From the NCBI RefSeq assembly GCF_012933465.1, contig NZ_JABBND010000001.1, forward strand, positions 930,001 through 994,000: a stretch of 64,000 nt of DNA, in the 5' to 3' direction. A program made the position numbers and the translations under genes. Shown here piece by piece: positions 38,912 through 47,512 of this stretch. This DNA is from Actinomycetospora sp. TBRC 11914 (GTDB taxonomy: Bacteria; Actinomycetota; Actinomycetes; Mycobacteriales; Pseudonocardiaceae). Under the pieces are notes generated by a model, which worked only from the letters and a program-made list of their open reading frames with translations, was not told the origin of the DNA and searched no databases. Every line of letters begins with the position of its first letter. The first letter of the stretch is position 1.

Positions 38912-39793
38912 ATGACGACCCTCGACCGCGACCACGGCGCGGCCCGGCTGCTCACGGCCAGCGCCCGCCACACGCTGGACCCGGACCTCGAGGTCGACTG
39001 GGCGGCGCCGGTGGACCCGTGGGGCTGGGCGGTCCCGCCCGAGCGGGTCTCGCTGTACGGCACCGGTCTCTGGGACGACCTCGACGACGACGCCCGGCGC
39101 ACGCTGGCCCGCCACGAGGCGGCCAGCCTGCTCTCGGTGGGGCTGTGGTTCGAGGTCCTGCTCATGCAGATGCTCACCCGCTACGCCTACGACCTCGACC
39201 TCCGGCGCCCGCACGCGCAGTACGCGCTGACCGAGGTCGGCGACGAGACCCGACACTCGGTGATGTTCGCGCGGACCGTCGACGCGCTGGGCTGCCCGGA
39301 CTACCGCCCGCACGGCCGGCTGCACCGCGTCGGCGGGTGGTACGGCCACCTCGGGGCCGGGGCGAGCATGTTCGCGTCGGTGCTCGTCGCGGAGGAGGCC
39401 ACCGACCGGCTGCAGCGCGAGTCGATGCACGACGACCGCGTCCTGCCGCTGATGCGCTCGGTCGCCCGGGTCCACGTCGTGGAGGAGGCCCGGCACGTGC
39501 GGTTCGCGCGCGAGGAGCTGGCCCGGCTGGTGCCGACGCTGTCGCCGGCGGCCCTGGAGAAGGAGCGGTGGTTGACCGCGCTGGTCGGCACCGAGGTCGT
39601 CAACTCGCTGTGGCAGGCGCGGATCTACCGCAGCGTCGGGCTCTCGGGCCGGGTGGGTCGCGCGGCGGCGCGGGCGAACCCGCACCACCGCGCGACGAAG
39701 CGGTTCATGCTGGAGAAGGTGCTGGCGTTCCTGGCCGAGGTCGGGATGGTCGGCGGGCCGTCGGAACGCCTCTGGCGGCGCGCGCTCGACTGA
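38912..39793 (+). CDS. AurF-like di-iron oxygenase (p-aminobenzoate N-oxygenase family)
   Basis: A 293-residue helical protein with ferritin-like di-iron ligands: RHEAASLL, TEVGDETRHSVMFA, LVAEEATDRLQ and VEEARHVRFAREEL. This matches the AurF family, whose founding member oxidises p-aminobenzoate to p-nitrobenzoate. The ATG at 38912 is 10 bases after the candidate operator. No biosynthetic cluster surrounds it, so a detoxifying or unknown N-oxygenation is as likely as a biosynthetic one. Confidence 0.85.
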   Translation: MTTLDRDHGAARLLTASARHTLDPDLEVDWAAPVDPWGWAVPPERVSLYGTGLWDDLDDDARRTLARHEAASLLSVGLWFEVLLMQMLTRYAYDLDLRRPHAQYALTEVGDETRHSVMFARTVDALGCPDYRPHGRLHRVGGWYGHLGAGASMFASVLVAEEATDRLQRESMHDDRVLPLMRSVARVHVVEEARHVRFAREELARLVPTLSPAALEKERWLTALVGTEVVNSLWQARIYRSVGLSGRVGRAAARANPHHRATKRFMLEKVLAFLAEVGMVGGPSERLWRRALD

Positions 39794-39803
39794 CGCGTCC
39801 GGT

Positions 39804-39851
39804 ACGAGCGGCCGGTCCATGACCTTCGATGGTCACGGACCGGCCGTTCGT
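39804..39851. terminator. 21-bp inverted repeat between convergent genes
   Basis: Arms ACGAGCGGCCGGTCCATGACC (39804-39824) and its near complement (39831-39851; two mismatches) flank the loop TTCGAT. It lies 10 bases after the oxygenase stop and 17 bases before the end of the convergent dioxygenase. It probably terminates both. Confidence 0.65.
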
Positions 39852-39868
39852 GCGGACTGGCGGAGCGC

Positions 39869-40852
39869 TCAGAACGGCGCGTCGCCCCGGATCGCCACGC
39901 GCTCGGCCACGCGGACGTGCGACCCGTAGTCGCCCACCGCGTAGTGCTGCGTCGACCGGTTGTCCCAGAACGCCACCGTCCCCTCGGCCCAGCGGTACCG
40001 GACCTGGAACTCGGGCGTGTGCGCCTGGGCGAACAGGTGGCGCAGCAGCGCGTCGGACTCGACGGGCTCCAGGCCGACGATCCGCGTGGTGAACGCGGCG
40101 TTGACGAAGAGCGTCCGCCGCCCCGTCTCCGGATGGGTCCGGACGACGGGGTGGGTCACCGGCGGGAACGTGCCCTCCAACCGGGTCAGCTTCTCGGCCG
40201 GCAGGAAGCGCGCGAAGCCGGGCACCATGTCGTGCACCGCCACCGCGTCCTCGATCCGCGCCTTCACCTCGTCGGAGAGGTTGTCGTACGCGGCGGCCAT
40301 GTCGGCCCACATCGTGTCCCCGCCGAACGGCGGCGTCGTGATCATCCGCAGGATCGCGCCCATCGCCGGCGCGGGCCGGAACGACGTGTCGACGTGCCAG
40401 ATGTTCTCGTAGGTCGGGGGCCCGTCGCCGCCCTTGGCGAAGCGGACGACGCTCGGGTCCTCCCCCGCCTCGAGCAGCGGGTTGGTCTCGAGCTCGCCCC
40501 AGTGCCGCCCGAACTCGCGCTGGGCCGCGCTCGTCATGTCCTGGTCGGGGAAGAAGAGGACCTTCCACTCCAGGAGCGCGCGGTGGATCTCGGCCCGCAG
40601 CTCGTCGGTCAGCGGCGACGACAGGTCGACGCCGGTGATCGCGGCGCCGAGCGTCACGCCGACCGGGGTCAGCGTGAACGCGGTGTAGTCCTCGGAACAG
40701 CGGTCCGGCCCATCCCCCGGCAGGCGGCGCAGGTAGCGCTTGCCCTCGAGGAGATCGATGGCGGGAGTGGCACGGGGCCGGTCGGGGCTCGCCTGGTCCG
40801 TGCCGACCCCGCCGGTGGACACACCGGTTTCGAGGATGGTCGTCACGTCCAC
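39869..40852 (-). CDS. TauD/TfdA-family Fe(II)/2-oxoglutarate dioxygenase
   Basis: A 327-residue enzyme. The facial triad is visible as WHVDTSF (His, Asp) and STQHYAVGDYG (distal His), with the 2-oxoglutarate Arg in RVAERVAIRG. Other family blocks are GAAITGVDLS, VLFFPDQ and GGDTMWADM. GTG start at 40852. Typical substrates are taurine, alkylsulfonates or aryloxy acids; the actual one is not predictable. Confidence 0.92.
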   Translation of the reverse strand: MDVTTILETGVSTGGVGTDQASPDRPRATPAIDLLEGKRYLRRLPGDGPDRCSEDYTAFTLTPVGVTLGAAITGVDLSSPLTDELRAEIHRALLEWKVLFFPDQDMTSAAQREFGRHWGELETNPLLEAGEDPSVVRFAKGGDGPPTYENIWHVDTSFRPAPAMGAILRMITTPPFGGDTMWADMAAAYDNLSDEVKARIEDAVAVHDMVPGFARFLPAEKLTRLEGTFPPVTHPVVRTHPETGRRTLFVNAAFTTRIVGLEPVESDALLRHLFAQAHTPEFQVRYRWAEGTVAFWDNRSTQHYAVGDYGSHVRVAERVAIRGDAPF

Positions 40853-41024
40853 CGATCATGGGACATCGCGGGCCGGAGCGCCATCCGCTGAACGCCGAGG
40901 TCACGCCGGTCGTCGTCCGACACCGGATCAGCATCCCGCCGACACCTCGTCGATACACACGGAGAGTCAGGTGGGCCGTCGCTCCGGGGGGACCGCCGCA
41001 CGACCGACGCAGGAGGGTCCTGCC

Positions 41025-42272
41025 GTGTCCGATCTCCGCGCTCCGGCGCCGTCACCGCCCGTGCCCGCCCTGGGCCGTTCGGCGGACGCCCCGCCGCGGC
41101 CGCGGGTGCTCGTCGTCGGGCCCCGCGCCGACGCCCACGGCGGCATCGGGAGCGTCCAGTGTGTCCTCGAGCAGCACGCGTCCGTGCTCGCCGACCTCGA
41201 CGTCGTCGCCACCCACCGCGACGGACCGGCCGCGGTCCGGCTGTGGGCCATGGCGACCGGCACGGCCCGGGCCGCGTACCGCCTCGTCGCCCGGCGCCCG
41301 GCCGTGGCCCACATGCACGTCTCGCAGCGGACCTCGGTGCTGCGCAAGGGCGTGCTCGCCACGCTCGCCCGGACGCGCGGGGTACCGGTGGTGCTGCACC
41401 TGCACGGCTCGGAGTTCCTCGACTGGTTCGACGCGCTCCCACGTCCGGCCCGCGCCGCGGTCCGCGCGCTGCTGCGCCCGCACCGCCTCGTCGTGCTCTC
41501 CGAGACCCTGCGCGTGCCCTACCGCGCGCGCCTGGGGGTCCCCGACGAGCGGGTGGTCGCCCTGCCGAACCCCGTCGAGTGGCCGGCCGCGCTGCCACCG
41601 GTCGCCGCCGCCCCGGAGGAACGCGTGCTCGCGGTCTTCCTCGGGCGGCTGGGGGCGCGCAAGGGCATCTACGACCTGGTCGAGGCCTGCGCCCGCCTCG
41701 CGCCCCGGCAGCGCCGCCGGCTGCGCCTCGTGGCGGCGGGCGACGGCGAGGTCGAGGAGGTCCGGGCCGCGGTCGCCGAGGCCGGCGTCGGGGACGTCGT
41801 GGAGCCGGCGGGCTGGCTCGACCGCCCCGAGCGCGACGCCCTGCTCCGCCGCGCCCAGGTCCTCGTGCTCCCGAGCACGCACGAGGGTCTGCCCATGGCC
41901 GTGCTGGAGGCGATGGCGTGCGGGGTGGTGCCGGTCGTCACGCCGGTCGGCGCCCTGCCCGAGGTGGTGCAGGACGGCGTCAACGGCGCGGTGGTCCCGG
42001 TCGGCGACCCGGCGGCGCTCGCGCGGACCCTCGAGGACCTCGTCGCCGACGACGAGGCCCGCCGCACCCTGGCACGCCGCGCCCGGGCCGACGCGCAGGC
42101 CTACTCGGCCCCGCGCTGGGCCGCCCGGCTCGCGGCCGTCTGGGCCGACGCCGTCCGGATCGACGCCGACCGGATCGACGCCGACCGCCGCCCGCCGGGT
42201 CGGGGACGGCCCGCCGTCAGGCGCGGTGGAGCACGAAGAAGTACGGCGCCGCGTCGCCGCGGTGGTCCATGA
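41025..42272 (+). CDS. GT4-family glycosyltransferase
   Basis: A 415-residue GT-B enzyme. The N-terminal glycine-rich loop is DAHGGIGSV; the C-terminal donor domain shows FLGRLGARKGIYDLVEA and the E-x7-E motif EGLPMAVLEAMACGVVPVVT. The GTG at 41025 follows AGGAGGG. The C-terminus ends in a Arg-rich tail that overlaps the end of the convergent GXWXG-domain gene by 56 bases. No cell-wall or polysaccharide cluster is nearby, so the acceptor is unknown. Confidence 0.9.
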   Translation: MSDLRAPAPSPPVPALGRSADAPPRPRVLVVGPRADAHGGIGSVQCVLEQHASVLADLDVVATHRDGPAAVRLWAMATGTARAAYRLVARRPAVAHMHVSQRTSVLRKGVLATLARTRGVPVVLHLHGSEFLDWFDALPRPARAAVRALLRPHRLVVLSETLRVPYRARLGVPDERVVALPNPVEWPAALPPVAAAPEERVLAVFLGRLGARKGIYDLVEACARLAPRQRRRLRLVAAGDGEVEEVRAAVAEAGVGDVVEPAGWLDRPERDALLRRAQVLVLPSTHEGLPMAVLEAMACGVVPVVTPVGALPEVVQDGVNGAVVPVGDPAALARTLEDLVADDEARRTLARRARADAQAYSAPRWAARLAAVWADAVRIDADRIDADRRPPGRGRPAVRRGGARRSTAPRRRGGP

Positions 42273-42768
42273 GCCCGAGCAGCGTGGTGTCCGAGACCCG
42301 GCGGAAGACGTCGTTGATGGGCCGCGCGTCGTAGATCATCGTGGCGGTGGAGACGTCGCGGTACTCGGTGGCGCGCAGCCGCGCCGTGTACCGCGACGTC
42401 GCGAGCAGGGGCCGGGTGCCGGTGATGACGCGGTGCAGCCAGGGGCGGCGCACCGCCCGCGGGAGCGGGAGCCCCATCGGCACGCGGATCGGGTCGACGG
42501 CGAAGGTGCCGGTCCGGTCGGCGTTCCAGAACAGCAGCGGGTGGACGCGGTCGGCGTCGTCGAACCGCTTGCCCGCCCACCCGGTCGCCGCGAGCAGGCC
42601 GTCCATCGGGTGGCCGGTCGGGAACTCCTCCCCGCGCCACTCGCCGAGCATCTCCTCGGGGCGGACCGCCGGCAGCGTGTCGAACAGCGCCAGCGCCTCC
42701 CCGGTGTCGACGTCACCGCGGTTCGCGCGGGAGAGAAGGACGTCGAAGGACGGGTCCACGGTCGTCAT
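42217..42768 (-). CDS. GXWXG / DUF4334 domain protein
   Basis: A 183-residue protein with the GXWXG motif GEWRGEEFPTGHPMDGLL and the DUF4334 C-terminal block YRDVSTATMIYDARPINDVFRRV...LLGLMDHRG. The family is common in actinobacteria and has no established function. ATG start at 42768. A family A palindrome lies 18 bases upstream of the start. Confidence 0.88.
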   Translation of the reverse strand: MTTVDPSFDVLLSRANRGDVDTGEALALFDTLPAVRPEEMLGEWRGEEFPTGHPMDGLLAATGWAGKRFDDADRVHPLLFWNADRTGTFAVDPIRVPMGLPLPRAVRRPWLHRVITGTRPLLATSRYTARLRATEYRDVSTATMIYDARPINDVFRRVSDTTLLGLMDHRGDAAPYFFVLHRA

Positions 42769-42785
42769 GGCGGGCAGTGTGCCCC

Positions 42786-42860
42786 AGGTGCGCTGCGCGC
42801 CTGTGAGCACAAAGTGTCGGTATACCGACACTTTCTGCTCACGAGCGCGGAGCGCACCTA
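42786..42860. repeat. Dispersed palindrome family A, copy 3 (core 42803-42842)
   Basis: Core GTGAGCACAAAGTGTCGGTA with a near-perfect complement, and both outer flanks (AGGTGCGCTGCGCGC and GCGCGGAGCGCACCT). It lies between two genes of the same strand. The right end supplies the TAG (42858-42860) of the upstream small gene; the left end is close to the GXWXG start. Here it is not between convergent genes. Confidence 0.9.
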
Positions 42861-43118
42861 GTGGCGGGCGATGAGGTCGTCCAGCGTCAGGACCAGCCGC
42901 TGCGCCGTCCGGCCCGTCGTCACCGCCAGGACGTCGCGCAGCCCGCACAGGTGGGCCAGCGGGTCGCGCTGTCCCCGCGCGAACGGCGCGGCGGCGAGCG
43001 CCTCGGCGTGGCCGATGAGGGCGTCGACGCCCGGACCGAAGAGGCCGTCGTCGACGAGCGCGTCCAGCTCGACGATCGCGGTGCGCGCGACCATCCGGAT
43101 CCGCGTCGCGTCCGACAT
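42858..43118 (-). CDS. Hypothetical small protein
   Basis: An 86-residue predicted helical, slightly acidic protein (begins SDATRIRMVARTAIVELDALVDDGLFG, in two parts). ATG at 43118; GTG codons just upstream are alternatives. No recognised domain. The stop is at the edge of the family A palindrome. It is probably real, given its position in the minus-strand row and its normal composition. Confidence 0.5.
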   Translation of the reverse strand: MSDATRIRMVARTAIVELDALVDDGLFGPGVDALIGHAEALAAAPFARGQRDPLAHLCGLRDVLAVTTGRTAQRLVLTLDDLIARH

Positions 43119-43213
43119 GACACTCACGTCGAGTGACTCTAGGGACACCCAGCGTGGATGAAGCCCGCGTTCACCGAGGACGGTGACGGCCGTCCGGTGA
43201 GCGGACGCCGCGA

Positions 43214-43942
43214 TCAGCCCAGCGGCGTGTGCACCGAGAGGAAGCTCGCGATGCTCTCGCGGGCCGCGTCGTGGTACTCCTCGGCCTTCCACCGCTCCAC
43301 CAGGGTGGCCTGCGGCGCCACGTCGGCGAGCATCGCGGACGCCGACGCCGGATGCGGCTCGTCGCCGCCGGCGAAGACCAGCAGCGGTGCACCGAACCCG
43401 GCGACGGCGGTGTCGGGCACGCTCCAGAGGGTGTGGTCGGAGCCGTAGAGGTTCTGCCGGAACCCCTGCCAGTCGGCCTCCGAGGCCTCCGGGTGGTTCG
43501 GCGCCTCCTCGGCGGCGAACTCGTCGAACCGGCCGAGGAAGGCGTCGCGGTTGCCGTCGAGCCCGATCGGCTGCAGGCACACCGCCGAGGCGACGCGGTC
43601 GGGCGCCGTCGCGAGCAGGTTCGCGATGAACGAGCCGCCGATGCACATGCCGAGCAGGTGGCAGCGCTCGATCCCGAGGTGGTCGAGCAGGGCGAGGTGG
43701 TCGGCGGTGTAGGAGTCCCAGCCGTCCGCGGCACGGACCGGTGCGGAGGACTGCCCCGCGTGGCGCTGGTCCATGAGGACGACGCGGTGGTCCACCGAGA
43801 CCGCCCCGGGCACGTCCCAGGGCGCGTACGACCACGCCTCGATCGTCGAGCGCAGCCCGCCGGGCGCGAACGCGAGGACCGGGAAGCCCTCGCCGATCTC
43901 CTCGAAGTGGATGCGGACGTCGCCGTGCTCCATGACCGACAT
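43214..43942 (-). CDS. Alpha/beta hydrolase with Cys at the nucleophile elbow
   Basis: A 242-residue alpha/beta-fold protein: FPVLAFAPGG oxyanion region, DQRHAGQSSAP, and the elbow LLGMCIGGSF. The nucleophile position carries Cys rather than Ser, as in dienelactone hydrolases. An Asp in VFAGGDEPHP and a His in EEYHDAAR could complete the triad. ATG start 43942 with a second ATG four codons in. It could be a hydrolase or a non-hydrolytic member; the substrate is unknown. Confidence 0.85.
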   Translation of the reverse strand: MSVMEHGDVRIHFEEIGEGFPVLAFAPGGLRSTIEAWSYAPWDVPGAVSVDHRVVLMDQRHAGQSSAPVRAADGWDSYTADHLALLDHLGIERCHLLGMCIGGSFIANLLATAPDRVASAVCLQPIGLDGNRDAFLGRFDEFAAEEAPNHPEASEADWQGFRQNLYGSDHTLWSVPDTAVAGFGAPLLVFAGGDEPHPASASAMLADVAPQATLVERWKAEEYHDAARESIASFLSVHTPLG

Positions 43943-43971
43943 GGCGCGTGGCTTCCCCTGCCTTCCCCGCC

Positions 43972-44508
43972 CTACGCGGTGAGCCCGGCCGCCGCGAGCG
44001 CCGCCGCGATCCGGCCCGCGTCGGCGCCGGCCAGGGCCGCGCAGACCAGGCGCGGGTCGCCGGTGATCTCCCGGGTGACCGCGTCGGGCGGCGGCGTGAA
44101 TGCGTCCCGCGCCGCCTCGTCGTCGAACTCGACCTCGCCGATGACGAGGCCGCGCAGCGGCCCGGCGAACAGGTCGACGCCGAACGGCGGCACGCTCAGC
44201 CGGACCTTGCGCAGGACGTCGGCCGGGAGCTCCGCCAGCGCGGCGTACTCGGCCTCGTCGAGGTACATCGTCGTGATCAGTCCCGGGCGGCCGTCGGGCC
44301 GCGGGACCTTCTGGCTGAGCTTGAGGAACACCGACCCGTCGTCCCCCTGTTGACGGCGCAGCCGCAGCCGGGTCCCGCGGATGTAGCGGTCGAGCAGCCC
44401 GACGCGGCCGACGCTCTCCCCCGGCACGCGGGACATCAGGAAGCGCCGCTCGAGCTCGACCTTCGCGTACTGCCGCTCCTTGTGCGCGGGGGCGGACGGG
44501 TTGAGCAC
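43972..44508 (-). CDS. CYTH-domain protein (triphosphate tunnel family)
   Basis: About 178 residues. The N-terminal KVELERRFLM resembles the ExExK-like opening of CYTH domains. Charged beta strands follow (RYIRGTRLRLRR, VFLKLSQKVPR, LVIGEVEFDDE) that would line a tunnel. The family includes adenylate cyclase CyaB and thiamine triphosphatase-like enzymes. The start is uncertain between GTG 44508 and GTG 44547. Confidence 0.7.
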   Translation of the reverse strand: MLNPSAPAHKERQYAKVELERRFLMSRVPGESVGRVGLLDRYIRGTRLRLRRQQGDDGSVFLKLSQKVPRPDGRPGLITTMYLDEAEYAALAELPADVLRKVRLSVPPFGVDLFAGPLRGLVIGEVEFDDEAARDAFTPPPDAVTREITGDPRLVCAALAGADAGRIAAALAAAGLTA

Positions 44509-44574
44509 GGGGGGAGACTCGCAGGCGACGCGGGCGCCCGCCAGCACCCGCCCCCCCGACGTCAGGACCGGTCG

Positions 44575-44874
44575 TCAGCCCGGCGGCTCGAGCTGCCAGG
44601 TCTCGCGCAGTCGCCGGCTCTCGCGTCGCTCCTCCTCGGCGAAGGCCCGGGCGCGCCGGGCGGTGCGCCGGAGCTCGTCGCCGTCGGTGCGCCGGGGATC
44701 CCGGGCGAGCTTGTCGCGGGTGGCCGCCACGTGGTCGAGGGTCGTGACGAGCTCGTCGATCACCCCGGCCAGGTGCTCGGCGATCGCCCGACCGGACCGC
44801 CGGGCGTCGGTGAACCGCGCCAGCGCGAGGGCGTGGGCCTCCGACACGGGGTCCGCCACCGCCTCGTCGGCCAT
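44575..44874 (-). CDS. Hypothetical small charged helical protein
   Basis: A 99-residue, strongly charged, predicted all-helical protein (LARFTDARRSGRAIAEHL and RRTARRARAFAEEERRES). ATG at 44874. No recognised domain. It pairs with another small charged ORF upstream on the same strand. Low support beyond start, composition and orientation. Confidence 0.45.
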   Translation of the reverse strand: MADEAVADPVSEAHALALARFTDARRSGRAIAEHLAGVIDELVTTLDHVAATRDKLARDPRRTDGDELRRTARRARAFAEEERRESRRLRETWQLEPPG

Positions 44875-44976
44875 CGGCGCACCTCGGCGTCCGGGTCGCG
44901 CGCCCGCCGCACACGGCCACGCGGGCACCGTGGCCGGACGGCTGCCGGGGACTCTCCGCCGGCGTCGCGGCGTCCA

Positions 44977-45249
44977 CTACCCCAGATCGGGTGCCGGTGC
45001 GCAAGAGCCGGAGGTCTCCGTCCCCGCGACCGTGCCCGGCGCGGGGCCCCGGCGCCGCCGCGCCCGGGCCGCCTGCCGCTCGGTCACCGCCAGCCCGCGC
45101 GCGGCCGCCGCCGCGCGACGGCGGGCGCGGGCCTCCTCGATGACCCGCTCGAACTCGTTCCGCGCGTCGGCCACCCGCTCGAAGGCCGCCGCGGGGGAGG
45201 TGACGGGGGCGTTCTCGGCCACGACCGTGCAGTCCGTTTCCTGAGACAA
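44977..45249 (-). CDS. Hypothetical small Ala/Arg-rich protein
   Basis: Up to 90 residues, predicted helical (FERVADARNEFERVIEEARARR), with a basic and then Gly/Pro tail. The start would be TTG at 45249 in an AT-rich spot, or GTG at 45222. No recognised domain; it may not be translated. Confidence 0.35.
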   Translation of the reverse strand: MSQETDCTVVAENAPVTSPAAAFERVADARNEFERVIEEARARRRAAAAARGLAVTERQAARARRRRGPAPGTVAGTETSGSCAPAPDLG

Positions 45250-45324
45250 AAATTCACTCTTGTTTCCGACGACCGGGTCTCCCTACTGTCGGGTCATCCG
45301 TCGACGACGACCACGGGAGGACCC

Positions 45325-47409
45325 GTGACCGCCACCGAGCCGTCCGCCGCCCCGCCACGCCGGGTCCTGTCCGAGGACGAGGCCGCGGCGGTGCGCCGTG
45401 GAGTGCCCGATCCGGGCATCCCGCTACCCGCCGTCGCCTGGCCGACGGTCGCGCTGTGGGCCGGGTCTTTCGCGGCCTGGGTGGGCGCGACGCTGCTCGC
45501 GCTGGCCGCGCTCGACGGGTCCGTCAGCCGCTGGTGGCTCCTCGCGACGGTACCGGTGCACGCGCTGGTCACCTTCACGATGTTCACGGTGCTGCACGAG
45601 GCCACCCACCACGCCGCCGGTCGGCTGCGCTGGGTCAACGAGGTGCTCGGGCGCGTGTCGATGCCGTTCGTCGTGGCGTGGGCGACCTTCCCGCTCGTGC
45701 GGTTCATCCACATCGAGCACCACCGGCACACCAACGAGGACGTCCTGCTCGATCCCGACGCCTGGGTCGAGGGCGGCCCGACCTGGCAGCGCCCGCTGCG
45801 CTGGCTGGCGATCGACCTCTGGTACTTCCGCTTCTACGCGCCGCGGATGCGGCAGCGCCCGCGGGGCGAGGTGGCGGGCGAACTGCTCACCCTCGCCGTC
45901 GTGGTCGGGCTGGCCGCGGCCCTCGTCGTCACCGGCCACGGCCTCGCACTGGTGATGGTCTACCTGCTGCCGCAGCGGCTCGGGGTCGGCGTGCTCGCGT
46001 GGTGGTTCGACTGGCTGCCCCACCACGACCTCGGCGTCACCGCCCGGACGGACCGCTTCCGCGCGACCCGCGTCCGTGTGGGCCGGGAGTGGCTGATGAC
46101 GCCGGTCATGCTCTACCAGAACTACCACCTGGTCCATCACATCCACCCGACGATCCCCTTCTACCGCTACGTCCGGGCCTGGGAGAACACGCGCGACGAC
46201 TATCTCTCCCGCGACATCCCGATCGCCACCGCCTGGGGCACCGAGCTCACGCCCGCCGAGTACCGGGCCTGGCGCGGTATCACCGACGGCATGGAGCTGC
46301 CCGCGGGTGAGGTCCGCCCCGGCTTCCACCGGTTGCGGGTCGCCGACGTCCGCCGGCTGACCCCGGAGGCCGTGGCGGTGACCTTCGACGTCCCCGACGA
46401 GCTCGCGGCCACGTTCGCGCACCGTCCCGGGCAGCACGTGACGGTCCGGGCGTGGCTGGACCGGCCCGACGGGTCGGGCCGCGCGGAGGTGCGGCGGAGC
46501 TACTCGGTCTGCTCGACGGCCGGGTCGGGGGTGCTGCGGATCGGGGTGCGGACCGTCGACGGCGGGCGCTTCTCGGGGTGGGCGGCCCGGTCGCTGGCGG
46601 CCGGGGACTCGCTCGAGGTGGCGGCGCCGGCGGGCCGGTTCACCCCGTCGCCCGACGCCGGCTCGTCCTCGGGCCGGCGTCTCGTCGCGGTGGCCGCGGG
46701 CAGCGGGATCACGCCGGTGCTCTCGATCGTCGCGAGCGTGCTCGAGGCCGAGCCGTCGACGCGGGTGACGCTGCTGCTGGGTAACCGGGACGCGGCCTCG
46801 ACGATGTTCGCCGACGAGCTGTCGATGATGGTGTCGCGGTTCGAGGGGCGGTTGCGGTTGGTGCACCTGCACTCGCGGTCGGCCGGACCCGGCGGGGGTC
46901 CGGAGGACGCCGCGCGGTGGGAGACCGTCGAGGCCGGTCGGCTCTCCGTCGAGCGGGTGCTGGCGCACGTGCCGCGTCCCGACGACGTCGAGGGCTGGTT
47001 CCTCTGCGGACCGTCGCCCCTGACCGACGCGCTGGTCGCCGGGCTGACGGCCCAGGGGGTGCCGGAGGACCGGGTGCACCGCGAGGTGTTCACGTCGGCG
47101 GCACCGGACGCGCCGGTCGAGGGGACGACGGCGGCCGCCGTCACGGTGACGTTGGAGGGCGGGTCGGCGGAGATCGACTGCGGGCCGGACGAGGCGGTGC
47201 TCGACGCGGCCCTCCGGGCCGGGCTCGACGCCCCGTACTCCTGCGCCGGCGGGGCATGCGGCACGTGCGCGGCGACGCTGCGCTCGGGCACCGTCCACAT
47301 GGTCGTCTGCCACGCCCTGACCGAGGCCGAGGTCGCCGACGGCCGCATCCTGACCTGCCAGGCCCGGCCCACCAGCGGGTCGCTGGCCGTCGACTACGAC
47401 GACGACTGA
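45325..47409 (+). CDS. Membrane di-iron desaturase/hydroxylase fused to FAD/NAD and 2Fe-2S reductase
   Basis: A 694-residue fusion. Residues ~1-335 form a membrane fatty-acid-desaturase-like domain with His boxes HEATHH, HIEHHRHT and HLVHHIHP, plus LPHHDL, and several helices. Residues ~340-590 are a ferredoxin-NADP-reductase-type module: RSYSVCS for flavin, AGSGITPVLSI for NAD(P), and WFLCGPSPLTDAL. Residues ~600-694 are a plant-type 2Fe-2S ferredoxin with CAGGACGTCAA and a distal Cys (LTCQA). So the oxygenase carries its own electron chain. The GTG at 45325 has GGGAGG upstream. The substrate could be an acyl chain, an alkane or a carotenoid; sequence does not decide. Confidence 0.88.
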   Translation: MTATEPSAAPPRRVLSEDEAAAVRRGVPDPGIPLPAVAWPTVALWAGSFAAWVGATLLALAALDGSVSRWWLLATVPVHALVTFTMFTVLHEATHHAAGRLRWVNEVLGRVSMPFVVAWATFPLVRFIHIEHHRHTNEDVLLDPDAWVEGGPTWQRPLRWLAIDLWYFRFYAPRMRQRPRGEVAGELLTLAVVVGLAAALVVTGHGLALVMVYLLPQRLGVGVLAWWFDWLPHHDLGVTARTDRFRATRVRVGREWLMTPVMLYQNYHLVHHIHPTIPFYRYVRAWENTRDDYLSRDIPIATAWGTELTPAEYRAWRGITDGMELPAGEVRPGFHRLRVADVRRLTPEAVAVTFDVPDELAATFAHRPGQHVTVRAWLDRPDGSGRAEVRRSYSVCSTAGSGVLRIGVRTVDGGRFSGWAARSLAAGDSLEVAAPAGRFTPSPDAGSSSGRRLVAVAAGSGITPVLSIVASVLEAEPSTRVTLLLGNRDAASTMFADELSMMVSRFEGRLRLVHLHSRSAGPGGGPEDAARWETVEAGRLSVERVLAHVPRPDDVEGWFLCGPSPLTDALVAGLTAQGVPEDRVHREVFTSAAPDAPVEGTTAAAVTVTLEGGSAEIDCGPDEAVLDAALRAGLDAPYSCAGGACGTCAATLRSGTVHMVVCHALTEAEVADGRILTCQARPTSGSLAVDYDDD

Positions 47410-47512
47410 CCGCAGTTCGCGAAACTCCACCGGGTGACCGCGGCGCCCGTCACGAGCGGGACGTGGCGGTCGCCGGTGGCCGTCGTCGGCCGCGAAGAGG
47501 CCCCGGTGATCA

